A stretch of 64,000 nucleotides of DNA from JAJPKK01 sp963747835 (lineage in GTDB: Bacteria; Pseudomonadota; Alphaproteobacteria; Rhizobiales; Xanthobacteraceae). A program made the position numbers and the translations under genes. The notes under the pieces are model-generated. The model was not told the DNA's origin. It was given only the letters and a program-made list of their open reading frames with translations, and ran no database searches. This document shows, piece after piece, positions 20,098 to 28,759 of this stretch; the first letter of the stretch is position 1; each line of letters begins with the position of its first letter. Where the stretch lies: assembly GCA_963747835.1 (NCBI GenBank), contig CAVVGO010000005.1:3100001-3164000 (forward strand), in the 5' to 3' direction.

Positions 20098-20098
20098 T

Positions 20099-21472
20099 TT
20101 ACCTCGGCTCGCGCATCGCTTCACGTATTCCGCGGATAAATCCGCCAAGCAGATAAAACGCAACCGACCTCGTCCCAACCTCCACATCACCCGAAAGCGT
20201 CATACCGGGAATCAAGCGAAAGCCATTTGGCACGTTGACAAGACCATCTGCGTCGACGCTGCAACGCGCCTTGTAATACGCCTCACCATTCTGGATCGCC
20301 TGACCGTTGTCGTCCGAGGTGAAAGCCCCCTCACTGATCCACCGCACAGCCCCAGTCGAAGTGCCATGTTCTGCAAAATTAAAAGCATCAAGTTTCGATA
20401 TGCAGCGATCTCCGGGTCGCACAAACGCGACGTCACGTGACCCGATGTGAATCTCCGATTCCAATGGTGCATTGGCCGGCATTAGAGTGAATAAGGCGTC
20501 TCCCTCCTTCAATACAGATCCGACTGACAATTTTGCGACCGTCAGTACGATCGATGGCTCCGAAGCGATCAAACGAACCAGATCCTGCTTTTTAACAGCC
20601 TTCTCAAGCAATGCGGATGCTGTGTCTCGATCGCCTCGCGCCTTGACCAACTCGGTACTGAGATCAGTCAACCACTTTTGAACGAACGCCTCGCGATCGG
20701 ATTGGGTGGACGTCAGTGTTTGCTTTGCCTCGGCAAGGCTATTGTATCCAAACTGTTGAAAGCGGAGCATTTCGAGTTTCTGGTCTTGGGTCGTCAGCCG
20801 GTTCAGCAATGAACCGGCGCCTTTTTGCTCAAGATCAAGCCGTATTCCTTCGATCTGCTTGGAAATCTCTGCGCGCTCTCCATATCGCGCCGAGTCCGCC
20901 TCATACTTGGCAATCGTCGCCTGTGTTGCCTTGATCTTGCTATCGAAACTATCGATCTGCGACTTGTAATTCAACATCATCTGTTCGTGCAGCGCCTTTT
21001 GCAGCCTCTGATAATCTACAAATTCCGGATCGGACGTATCCGGATAAGTCAAGGGTCGGCCTGCCAACTCAGCCTCGTCGCGGGCAATCTGAGCATTGAG
21101 GCTGGCAACCTGAAGCTTGTATTGTTTGACGTCTGCGGCGGCAAAAGTTGGATCGAGTGTCGCTAATAGTTGGCCTTGTTGCACCAATTCCCCTTCCCGA
21201 ACATCGATAGTCTTGATGATTGAAGGGTCGAGTGCCTGAAAAACGTTCACGGCCTGGAGAGGAACGATCTTCCCGGCCGTACTCGAAACAACCCGATCGA
21301 TCCGGGTCAGGAACGTCAGGGCAACAAGAATGACAAACATCCCCGCAAGTAGCAGGACGGTCACCCGCAAAGCGAACGGCTCGGATGCTTCGCGGATGGC
21401 GTCGGTTTCCGACTGGAATTGGCGGATGCTTGAGAGTTCGTCATTCTCACGGGACAAGGCGAGGACCTCCAA
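20099..21472 (-). CDS. HlyD-family type I secretion membrane-fusion protein
   Basis: 457 residues: short cytoplasmic N-terminus, one transmembrane helix (about residues 36-56, LRVTVLLLAGMFVILVALTF), a lipoyl-like half (GKIVPLQAVNVFQALDPSII, VREGELVQQGQLLATLDPT), a long coiled-coil region, the second lipoyl half (IVLTVAKLSVGSVLKEGDALFTLMP) and a beta-barrel C-terminus. This is the standard HlyD layout. It links the inner-membrane ABC exporter to an outer-membrane TolC-type channel, which is not in this window. It overlaps the exporter gene by 26 bases. Confidence 0.93.
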   Translation of the reverse strand: MEVLALSRENDELSSIRQFQSETDAIREASEPFALRVTVLLLAGMFVILVALTFLTRIDRVVSSTAGKIVPLQAVNVFQALDPSIIKTIDVREGELVQQGQLLATLDPTFAAADVKQYKLQVASLNAQIARDEAELAGRPLTYPDTSDPEFVDYQRLQKALHEQMMLNYKSQIDSFDSKIKATQATIAKYEADSARYGERAEISKQIEGIRLDLEQKGAGSLLNRLTTQDQKLEMLRFQQFGYNSLAEAKQTLTSTQSDREAFVQKWLTDLSTELVKARGDRDTASALLEKAVKKQDLVRLIASEPSIVLTVAKLSVGSVLKEGDALFTLMPANAPLESEIHIGSRDVAFVRPGDRCISKLDAFNFAEHGTSTGAVRWISEGAFTSDDNGQAIQNGEAYYKARCSVDADGLVNVPNGFRLIPGMTLSGDVEVGTRSVAFYLLGGFIRGIREAMREPR

Positions 21473-23712
21473 ACGGCTTATCGCGTCGGCTTGGCGCCGC
21501 CGTCACGTGTTGGTTCTGCGTGTGCCATAGACCGCTGTAAATCTCTGACCGCTCAAGCAGCTCTTCATGCTTGCCGATGTCCATGATGCGGCCACGCTCG
21601 AGCACCATGATGGCGTCAGCCGTCACCAGCGACGACAACCGATGCGAAATGATGATCATGGTCCGGCCATGGGCAATGCGGGCGATGTTGGCGTTGACGA
21701 TTGCTTCGCTATCCGCATCGAGAGCGCTAGTGGCTTCGTCGAGAATAAGAATCCGCGGATCGGTTATAAGCGCGCGCGCGATGGCAAGCCTCTGGCGCTG
21801 ACCACCCGACAGATTTGGTGACCCTTCATACACCCAGGTCTCGTAGCCACGCGGCAGCTTTTCAATAAACTCCTCCGCACCCGCAAGGCGGGCCGCGCGA
21901 ATCATGTCATCATAGCTCGCGTCGTTCTTCGCGATCGTGATGTTCTCCCGAATTGTTCCACTGAACAGAAAGTTCTCCTGAAGCACCACACCTAAGCTTC
22001 CGCGCAGATGGTCGATGTCGTATTCGCGGACATCGATGCCGTCGATCTTGATCAGACCGTCGTAGTTGGAGTGAAGCCTCTGAAGCAAGCGAGTTATCGT
22101 CGTCTTCCCGGAGCCGCTCCGCCCCATGATTCCAAGCGTCGTGCCAATGGGAGCCTCGAACGACAGGTCCTGCAATGCTGGTGAGGTTGTGCCAGCATAT
22201 TTAAAGGTCAGACCTGAAAATTGGATGTGGCCACGCAGCGGGACACGCACCCCCTGGCCAGAACGTCCTTCTTCGGGTGGTTGGTTGACAATTTTTCCGA
22301 CCATACCGACGGCAGAACGGGCCTCGTCGAGTTCGTGCACCAATTTGGCCATCTGCATGAGGGGTGCCGCGACCCGCTGCGACATGATCAAAAAGGCAAA
22401 GAGGGCACCTATTAAATACGGATCGTTCGACGTGACGGCGAAATAGCATCCGAGAGCAAAGGTTCCGCTGACCATGAGCCGTTCGAGCGGTAGCACAACA
22501 GCTTGAATGAGATTAGCCAGCGAACCCTCGGCGAAGCGCAGCTTCTCGACCTTTGCAACATGGACATCCCATCCGTGCCGTTGCCGCGCATCAAGGGCCA
22601 GCGACTTTACAGTGCGCATGCCGACCAGCGTTTGGACTAGAAACGCCCCTCGATCACCTTCAGCTGCGATGGCAGCGCTATATGCACGTCGATAGGCGGG
22701 TAGCATGGCGAGTAACCAAGCTACGATCAATCCCGCGATCGCCGCTACAACGGCCGTCAACGTCGGACTAAAGAAAAACATTACGGGTAGGAACACAAAC
22801 AGCATCGTCGCGTCCAGTATCGTGCCAAAGACCTGCCCGATCATAAAATTACGAATCTTCCAAATTTCGTTCATATCGCGAGCGACCAAGCCAATCGGCG
22901 TCCGCTCAAAATAATCGATTGGAAGGTTAAGGACCTTTTCGAACATGTACGTGGCGAGTTTTACATTAAGCCGCGCGGCCAAATGAAGCACCAGTAGTCG
23001 TCGGACATATGAGAACGCCATTTCAAACGCGATCAAAATCGCCATCGCCAGGCACAAGACATAAAATGTATTTAGCGACTTGAAATAAACCACCCGATCG
23101 CTCATCAACCTCCAGAATATCACGGGCGCAAGCGCCAGGAAGCCGAGGATGATCGCACAGATCGCGACATCGCGTGCAATCCGCCGCTCGCGGAACACGA
23201 GCGCGGTTACAAGTCCAAGGCTGAAGGGCCGCTCTTGCTCGGCGATGTCGTAATTGCGCTTGATAAGAATGACTTCGCCAGTCCAAACTTCTTCGAACCG
23301 CACACGGTCGATAACCAGGAGCGCGTCATCGTCTGCGTTCGGATCTTGCAGAACGACGCGCACCTGCTCAGGCTCGCCCTCGATTCGCCGGAGCACCAGG
23401 CTGGTGCCGTTCTTGAGTTCGCACGATGGCGGGCATGACTTTCTTCAGGTGCGCGAGCCCTGACCACTTGAGGTTGACGACCTTTCCCTTGAGACCGGCA
23501 GCCTTGATGCACTTCTGCAGCTGGCCGATGGTCGGCTCTTCTTTGGTGAGCAGGTTGTCACGGGTCAACTGCGGCACCGTGAGGTGCATACCGTGATGCC
23601 GTGCGACGATGACGAGGCAGCCTAGTCCGGTCGGGCCGGACGTATCGGCATCCTTTGCGGGTTTGGCGTCGACGATCGGTGAACCCTCTGCGGTCACGGC
23701 GTTCGATGTCAT
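21447..23712 (-). pseudogene. type I secretion ABC transporter with C39-like domain, one-base frameshift near 23420
   Basis: The frame from ATG 23712 encodes the N-terminal C39-like domain (GPTGLGCLVIVARHHGMHL) up to VMPAIVR and then derails. The other frame supplies LKNGTSLVLRRIEGEPE and the rest: membrane domain with about six helices, Walker A GRSGSGKTT, signature LSGGQRQR and Walker B ILILDEATS. Dropping one A from CGAACTC joins them into about 755 residues, full length for a HlyB/PrtD-like exporter. At the position of the catalytic Cys the sequence has Thr (TGLGCL), and the catalytic His region reads NGTSLVL, so the domain is a protease-dead C39-like domain as in HlyB, suited to RTX cargo. 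If the frameshift is real, the export function may be lost; the ABC core alone is still a long intact frame. Confidence 0.85.
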
Positions 23713-23938
23713 TATGGTTCTCGTCCCTCAGCCCAGGAAATTCCGGTCGTTGCCTGTCCAAAGCCCCTGACGGCCGCGCACCCGCTAGGCGTCCATCGTC
23801 TCGCGACTACCCGCTGCAAAGCATATGCCGCACAGTCCGGAACCTAATTCCGACAAGTCGGCCGAAGCGGGGCAAACTCGCTCGCTTTCCGGCCCAAATA
23901 ATGGCATTCGCAGGCGCAGCATTCAACCCGAAACGGCC

Positions 23939-24041
23939 CCTTTTTAAGGCCGCCGGGCAGTATCTTTCCCCAATTCGTTAACGTCAATTCCCTAGGTCGG
24001 CAATTGCCGCTATCGTGGCGGCAAGCGGTCCTTTTTAAGGT
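23939..24041. promoter_or_regulatory. two copies of CCTTTTTAAGG, 91 bp apart, in the divergent promoter region
   Basis: The 11-mer CCTTTTTAAGG occurs at 23939-23949 and 24030-24040 inside the 336-bp gap between the ABC exporter (minus) and the glycosyltransferase (plus). Each is an inverted repeat (CCTT-TTT-AAGG). The second also supplies the AAGG ribosome site for the GTG start at 24049. Paired copies in a divergent promoter region suggest operators (inference). Nothing else is recognisable in the gap. Confidence 0.35.
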
Positions 24042-24048
24042 GTCGACG

Positions 24049-25707
24049 GTGCCTGGAACCCGAGCTGCAATCCGCTTCGAGCCGGACGGATACGAAGTGA
24101 CCGGCCCACGGCTGATGGGGCGCCAGGCGGCCGGCCATGCGTTCCTGCGGGCCGCCGTCATTGGGCTCAAGGGCGAACCGTTGCACGCCTATTCTCCCTT
24201 TCGGGCATCCGCCGAGGCCTTCGCCCGCATGGCGGCTGCCTATGATCCGGGCGTGCAGGTCAAATGGCTGCGGCCGGACCGCCTCGATGTCCTGCGGGAG
24301 GTTGGGACGCTCTACATGCCCGGCCCGGAACTAGCGCCGCCGGCGTGGCTTCGCCTACGCGCCAGCCCCGCCGACTATTCGATTGTCGGGGTGACGCATA
24401 CGACCGCCTCGCACAACGCCATGGATGCCATCACCAGCATCGCGAGTGCGCCGGTCATGCCGTGGGACGCGCTGATCTGTACGTCCGCCGCGGTCGGTGA
24501 AACCGTGAAGGTCCTCCTCACCGCCCAGTTCGACTACCTCAAATGGCGCCTGCGGGCGAGCCGCATCACGCTGCCGCAGCTACCCGTGATTCCGCTCGGC
24601 ATCCATTGCGAGGATTTCGCATTCACGGCGAAGGAGCGAGCCGCAGCGCGGCGTAAGCTCGGCGTCCAAGCCGATGATGTGGTCGTGTTGTTCGTAGGCC
24701 GATTGAGCCACCACGCCAAGGCTCATCCGCACGCACTCTACGCGGCCCTGGAATGGGCGGCCGCAAAGTCGACGAAGCGCGTAACGCTGCTCCAGTGCGG
24801 TTGGTTCGGCAACCCGTCGATCGAAACGATCTTCAAAGACGGCGCCGCGCAATTCTGTCCCGGCGTCCGCGCGGTTTTTGCCGATGGCCGCGATCCGACC
24901 GCGCGGAGCGAGGCGTGGGCGGCCGCGGATCTGTTCGTGAGCCTTGCCGACAACATTCAGGAAACCTTTGGGCTCGCACCGATCGAGGCAATGGCCGCGG
25001 GCCTTCCGGTGGTTGTCACCGACTGGGACGGCTACAAGGAGACGGTGCGCGACGGCGTCGACGGCTTTCGAATCAAGACGTTCATGCCGCCGCCGGATTT
25101 AGGGGAGCCGTTCGCGCGCGCCCATGAAGCCGGGTTCGAAAGCTACGATATGTATGTGGCGCTAAGCTGCAGGGTCATTTCCGTCGATCCTCAAGCTCTG
25201 CGGGAGCGCTTGCTGGCGCTGATCGATAACCCGCCGCTGCGCCGGCAATTCGGCGAGGCCGGACGCGCCCGCGCCCGAACGTTCGACTGGACCGCGATCT
25301 TCGCCCGCTATCAGGAACTCTGGGGCCAGCTCGCTGAAATTCGACGTGGCGCGTCCGGGGATGAGAATATCAAGAAATACCTTGGTGAGGCGCCGCGGGC
25401 GTCACCTGCCCGTCTCGATCCGCTGCGGACCTTCGCGCACTATCCGACCAGCACGATTACCAGCGAGACCCGCGTGCATGACCGACCGGGCCCGCATTCC
25501 TACGAAACGCTGGCGGCTGATCCTCTCTACAACTACGCCCAGCATGCATTGCCGGCGCCGGCGACCGTTGCCGCACTGCTCGATGTCCTGGCGAAGGGTG
25601 ACCGTTCGCTCGCCGAGCTTTCGGCCGCCGCGAAGCTGCCCGATGGCGCCGCAATGCTTGTGGTATCGGTTCTCGCCAAGATGGGATTGGTGCGATTGGT
25701 GTTGTAA
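24049..25707 (+). CDS. family 4 glycosyltransferase with C-terminal winged-helix-like tail
   Basis: 552 residues from GTG 24049 (AAGG eight bases upstream); the frame is open from TTG 24004. The Rossmann pair is clear: VVVLFVGRLSHHAKAHPHAL (donor domain start) and ETFGLAPIEAMAAGLPVVVT, the GT4 E-x7-E motif. An unusual C-terminal 100 residues end in AELSAAAKLPDGAAMLVVSVL, which looks like a small helical or winged-helix module. It lies between the exporter and its RTX cargo, so it may glycosylate a cell-surface partner or the cargo (inference). Confidence 0.85.
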   Translation: MPGTRAAIRFEPDGYEVTGPRLMGRQAAGHAFLRAAVIGLKGEPLHAYSPFRASAEAFARMAAAYDPGVQVKWLRPDRLDVLREVGTLYMPGPELAPPAWLRLRASPADYSIVGVTHTTASHNAMDAITSIASAPVMPWDALICTSAAVGETVKVLLTAQFDYLKWRLRASRITLPQLPVIPLGIHCEDFAFTAKERAAARRKLGVQADDVVVLFVGRLSHHAKAHPHALYAALEWAAAKSTKRVTLLQCGWFGNPSIETIFKDGAAQFCPGVRAVFADGRDPTARSEAWAAADLFVSLADNIQETFGLAPIEAMAAGLPVVVTDWDGYKETVRDGVDGFRIKTFMPPPDLGEPFARAHEAGFESYDMYVALSCRVISVDPQALRERLLALIDNPPLRRQFGEAGRARARTFDWTAIFARYQELWGQLAEIRRGASGDENIKKYLGEAPRASPARLDPLRTFAHYPTSTITSETRVHDRPGPHSYETLAADPLYNYAQHALPAPATVAALLDVLAKGDRSLAELSAAAKLPDGAAMLVVSVLAKMGLVRLVL

Positions 25708-25745
25708 CCTCCAACGCTGCCCGAAATCCCAAAGCTCTGGAAAGA

Positions 25746-25778
25746 AAAGCGCCCCGGCCGATGTTGCCGGGGCGCTTT
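25746..25778. terminator. bidirectional intrinsic terminator hairpin
   Basis: Perfect 13-bp stem AAAGCGCCCCGGC (25746-25758) with GCCGGGGCGCTTT (25766-25778), 7-base loop. The A/T ends give short U tracts in both directions. It sits between convergent genes, 39 bases after the glycosyltransferase stop and 38 bases beyond the RTX gene end. Confidence 0.8.
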
Positions 25779-25815
25779 GCCGAGATGTACTCGTCCAACG
25801 ATCGCTCGATCGGGG

Positions 25816-27495
25816 TTACGGAATGTGCTTGTCGTTCGCCGGGTTGGTGAAGTCCAGATCGAAGCCTTGCGAGCTTCCGTTGGCGAAATTGACCGTGAGA
25901 TTGTCGCTGAATGTGAGGGTGGTGTAGCCTCCCGCGGTGGTTTGCGAGTAGCTGCCCGCCGCGCCCGATTGGCCATCGAACGTCACCTGATTGACCCCGC
26001 CACCGCCAACGATGGTGTCGTTGCTGGTCGAAGCCGTGATTTCGAATTGCGTCGTCCCTGCACCACCATTGAGCGAGTCGTTGCCCGCCCCTGACACGAT
26101 GGCGCTGGTGCCGCTCGCATCCGACGACCCGTAGATCGTATCGTTGCCGGCGCCTGCAACCAGGTGATCGTCGAGGCCGCTGCCGCCGTGGATAATGCTT
26201 GCACTCGAGGACGTGCTGCCCGACGTGATGGTGTCGTTGCCGGACCCGCCGAACAGCGTATCGTTGCCGCCGCCGCCGTAGATCGTATCGTTTCCGGAGC
26301 CTCCGGTGACAGAATCGTCCCCGTTACCGGTGTTGATCTGCGAATTGCCGTTCCCGAGCGAGGTTACGTCATTGCCCGACCCGCCAAAGATCAGCAGATC
26401 GCCAGACGAACCCGAGATGGTATCGCTGCCCGACCCAGTGAATATCGTGTCGTTGCCGGTGCCGCCCGTGATGGAGTCGTTTCCGCTCGCGTTGCCATAG
26501 TTAATGAGATCGTTGCCGCCGCCGGCGAAGATCTTGTCGTCGCCCGTCGAGCCGTAGATCGTATCGTTGCCGGCCGCCCCACCGGCCCCGCCGACATTGC
26601 CGTACAGGTAGTAGCTGTCGTTGCCTGATCCAGCCTGAATATAGGTATCGCCCGTCCCGGCGTAGATCGTCTGGGTGCCGGTCCCGGCCGTGATCTGCTC
26701 GTTGCCGCTGCCGCCGTAGATGGTGTCGTTGCCCGCGCCGCCCCAGATCGAGGATGCGCCGGTGCCACCATAGACCACGTTGGCGCCGCTGCCGCTCAAC
26801 GAGTTCAAGATGTCGTTTCCGGAACCGCCGATCAGAGTGTCACCACCACCGCTGCTGCCGTAGATCGTATCGTTGCCGCCGGCGCCGCTGGTGTCGGAGC
26901 CGTAAATCGTTGTCGGCCCAGATCCGGCCTCCACGAAGGTGTTGCCTGTTCCGGCATAGATCACGTCATTGCCGGATGCGCCATAGATCGAATCGTTGCC
27001 TGAGCCGCCGTAAACGGTCTCGTTCCCGGAGCCGAGATCGATAATATCATTCTGACCATTGCCGACGAACAGGACGTCGGTGCCGGACGTATTGGCGAGG
27101 TTGAATGTATCGTTGTTGCCGTTGCCACCCAGGATGGTGTTACTGCCGGCCCCGGACATATAAATCGTGTCGTCATCGCCGTCGGCCTGTGCGACAATCA
27201 ACGGATTGGGGGCATCGGTAACGATCAACAGCGCGTTATCGCCCGAATACTCCTGAACCACTCCAGCAATGGTGCTGCCCGGAGTGACGTCGACAACCTG
27301 GTCTCCTAGGGCCCAAAATATCGTTTGCGGGTCGATGGCCTCGTAAGAGCCGGGCGGCTGCTCGACAAAAAGACCGTTCGTCGTCCCGAGCAGGCTCTCG
27401 TTGGAGAGGTAATTGATGATCTCCGAACGAACCGTCGAATTGATGCCGGTAACGTACGTGTCGATATTCGTACTCGTAAGATCATAGGTGGCCAT
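25816..27495 (-). CDS. RTX calcium-binding repeat protein, probable type I secretion cargo
   Basis: 559 residues, start ATG with GAGGGAGAG upstream. The first 100 residues (TYDLTSTNIDTYVTG, QTIFWALGDQVVDV) are non-repetitive. Then a long run of glycine/aspartate nonapeptides (GGSGNDTIYG type) fills about residues 105-480, forming calcium-binding beta-rolls; some copies are degenerate (GNGNND, GSGPTT). The C-terminal 70 residues, ending NPANDKHIP, likely carry the uncleaved secretion signal. No protease, lipase or toxin domain is visible, so a structural, adhesive or polysaccharide-associated role is likely. Secretion would use the exporter at 20099-23712. Confidence 0.9.
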   Translation of the reverse strand: MATYDLTSTNIDTYVTGINSTVRSEIINYLSNESLLGTTNGLFVEQPPGSYEAIDPQTIFWALGDQVVDVTPGSTIAGVVQEYSGDNALLIVTDAPNPLIVAQADGDDDTIYMSGAGSNTILGGNGNNDTFNLANTSGTDVLFVGNGQNDIIDLGSGNETVYGGSGNDSIYGASGNDVIYAGTGNTFVEAGSGPTTIYGSDTSGAGGNDTIYGSSGGGDTLIGGSGNDILNSLSGSGANVVYGGTGASSIWGGAGNDTIYGGSGNEQITAGTGTQTIYAGTGDTYIQAGSGNDSYYLYGNVGGAGGAAGNDTIYGSTGDDKIFAGGGNDLINYGNASGNDSITGGTGNDTIFTGSGSDTISGSSGDLLIFGGSGNDVTSLGNGNSQINTGNGDDSVTGGSGNDTIYGGGGNDTLFGGSGNDTITSGSTSSSASIIHGGSGLDDHLVAGAGNDTIYGSSDASGTSAIVSGAGNDSLNGGAGTTQFEITASTSNDTIVGGGGVNQVTFDGQSGAAGSYSQTTAGGYTTLTFSDNLTVNFANGSSQGFDLDFTNPANDKHIP

Positions 27496-27646
27496 TAAAA
27501 CTCTCCCTCAGCCCGCTCGAAAAAACGCCGCACGTAAGCTGGTCTCCCCCGAAACCCCCGACACTAGGCACAAGCCCCCCCACCAAGGGACCCGAGCCGC
27601 CGCTTCTCGCCGCACGATAAATTGAAAGCCTCCCGCCTTAAGAGAA

Positions 27647-27676
27647 TTTTTACTCTGTTGCACTGCGGGGTGTCAA
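27647..27676 (-). promoter_or_regulatory. candidate sigma-70 promoter of the RTX gene
   Basis: On the minus strand TTGACA (27676-27671) is followed after 18 bases by TAAAAA (27652-27647), inside an AT-rich patch. A transcript from here would have a leader of about 140 bases before the RTX start. The rest of the 408-bp gap (27496-27903) has no recognised gene and should also hold the promoter of the methyltransferase at 27904. Confidence 0.45.
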
Positions 27677-27903
27677 CAACGTTTTTGATTTATTAATCAT
27701 CATTCGTGTTTTACAAGTGGCAACGTCGAGCCGGGCCCAGGGATGCCATGAAAATGCAGAGAATCAAATCTCGTGCGGCGCGCGATTTACTTGGCTATGT
27801 GGTAACGTTACAACACTAGAGTCGGATTTCAGACGTTTCGCTCGGATGACGCCACGTTCATTCCACGATTTAGTCCCCCATTTTCTTGCCCTAACATCAC
27901 GCC

Positions 27904-28629
27904 ATGGCCGCCAAGCTTTCGACAGATACAGAGAAACAGCGCAGCTATTACGAGCGGACGGCCGAGCTTTACGATGCGATGCATGTCAATCCGGCCGACG
28001 AACACGGCAGGGCGTTGAGTGCTTTCATGGCCCTCGCGGAGCTTGCGGGTCCGGTCGCCAGCGTCCTTGACGTGGGAGCCGGTACCGGCAGAGCCCTCAA
28101 GGCGCTGAAGCAACGCTGGCCCGATGCCAAGGTGATCGGAATCGAGCCGGTCGACGCCCTTCGCATGGTCGGCCATCAAAATGGGATTTCGCCGGACGAA
28201 TTGATCGCGGGCGACGCGCTAAAGCTCGACTTTGACAGTGATTCCTTCGACTACGTCATCGAGACCGGCGCGCTTCACCATATCGCCAAGCCGTCCATCG
28301 CGGTCAAGGAGATGACGCGCGTTGCCAGAAAAGGGATCATGATTTCCGACAGCAACAACATTGGCCAGGGCAACTCGCTGGCGCGGGCGATGAAGTTCTT
28401 GATCAAAACCGCCGGGCTGTGGCCGCTATTCATCTGGATGCAGACCGGGGGCAAAATGTACAAAGCGAGCGACGGCGACGGGATTTACTACAGCTTTTCT
28501 GCCTATGATTGCGTTGACGGATTTCGCGGCAAATTCCCGATGATCCATTACATGAACACGACCCAATGCAGCGGATTGAATGTCTATCGCGGCGCATCGC
28601 ACGTCATGATTTTTGCGACCAATTCATAG
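27904..28629 (+). CDS. class I SAM-dependent methyltransferase
   Basis: 241 residues. YYERTAELYDAMH, then VLDVGAGTGRALKALK is SAM motif I, VIGIEPVDALR the acidic loop, and SDSFDYVIETGALHHI motif II. KEMTRVARKGIMISDSN follows. It belongs to the Methyltransf_11-like group; the substrate is probably a sugar or lipid intermediate of the polysaccharide pathway. Monocistronic and convergent with the polymerase gene. Confidence 0.85.
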   Translation: MAAKLSTDTEKQRSYYERTAELYDAMHVNPADEHGRALSAFMALAELAGPVASVLDVGAGTGRALKALKQRWPDAKVIGIEPVDALRMVGHQNGISPDELIAGDALKLDFDSDSFDYVIETGALHHIAKPSIAVKEMTRVARKGIMISDSNNIGQGNSLARAMKFLIKTAGLWPLFIWMQTGGKMYKASDGDGIYYSFSAYDCVDGFRGKFPMIHYMNTTQCSGLNVYRGASHVMIFATNS

Positions 28630-28697
28630 CGCTAGGGCCGGTTGCGTAAGCCGTCGCGGGCCGACACAGCGAAAAAAGCCGAAGCTGCAGTCGAAAA

Positions 28698-28723
28698 GCG
28701 AACCGCAGCTCGGTGCAGTTCGC
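28698..28723. terminator. hairpin between convergent genes, candidate terminator
   Basis: GCGAAC-C-GCA (28698-28707) pairs with TGC-A-GTTCGC (28714-28723), with one mismatch and a six-base loop, midway between the methyltransferase stop and the polymerase stop. No T-run is evident. Confidence 0.35.
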
Positions 28724-28759
28724 GGCTAGGCGTCCGATCCCGACGCGCAACCATTTTAT

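Noticed and set aside
25816..27495. Dense short DNA repeats that could suggest a CRISPR or satellite array
   Set aside because: The periodicity is codon-phased and encodes RTX glycine/aspartate nonapeptides in an open frame.
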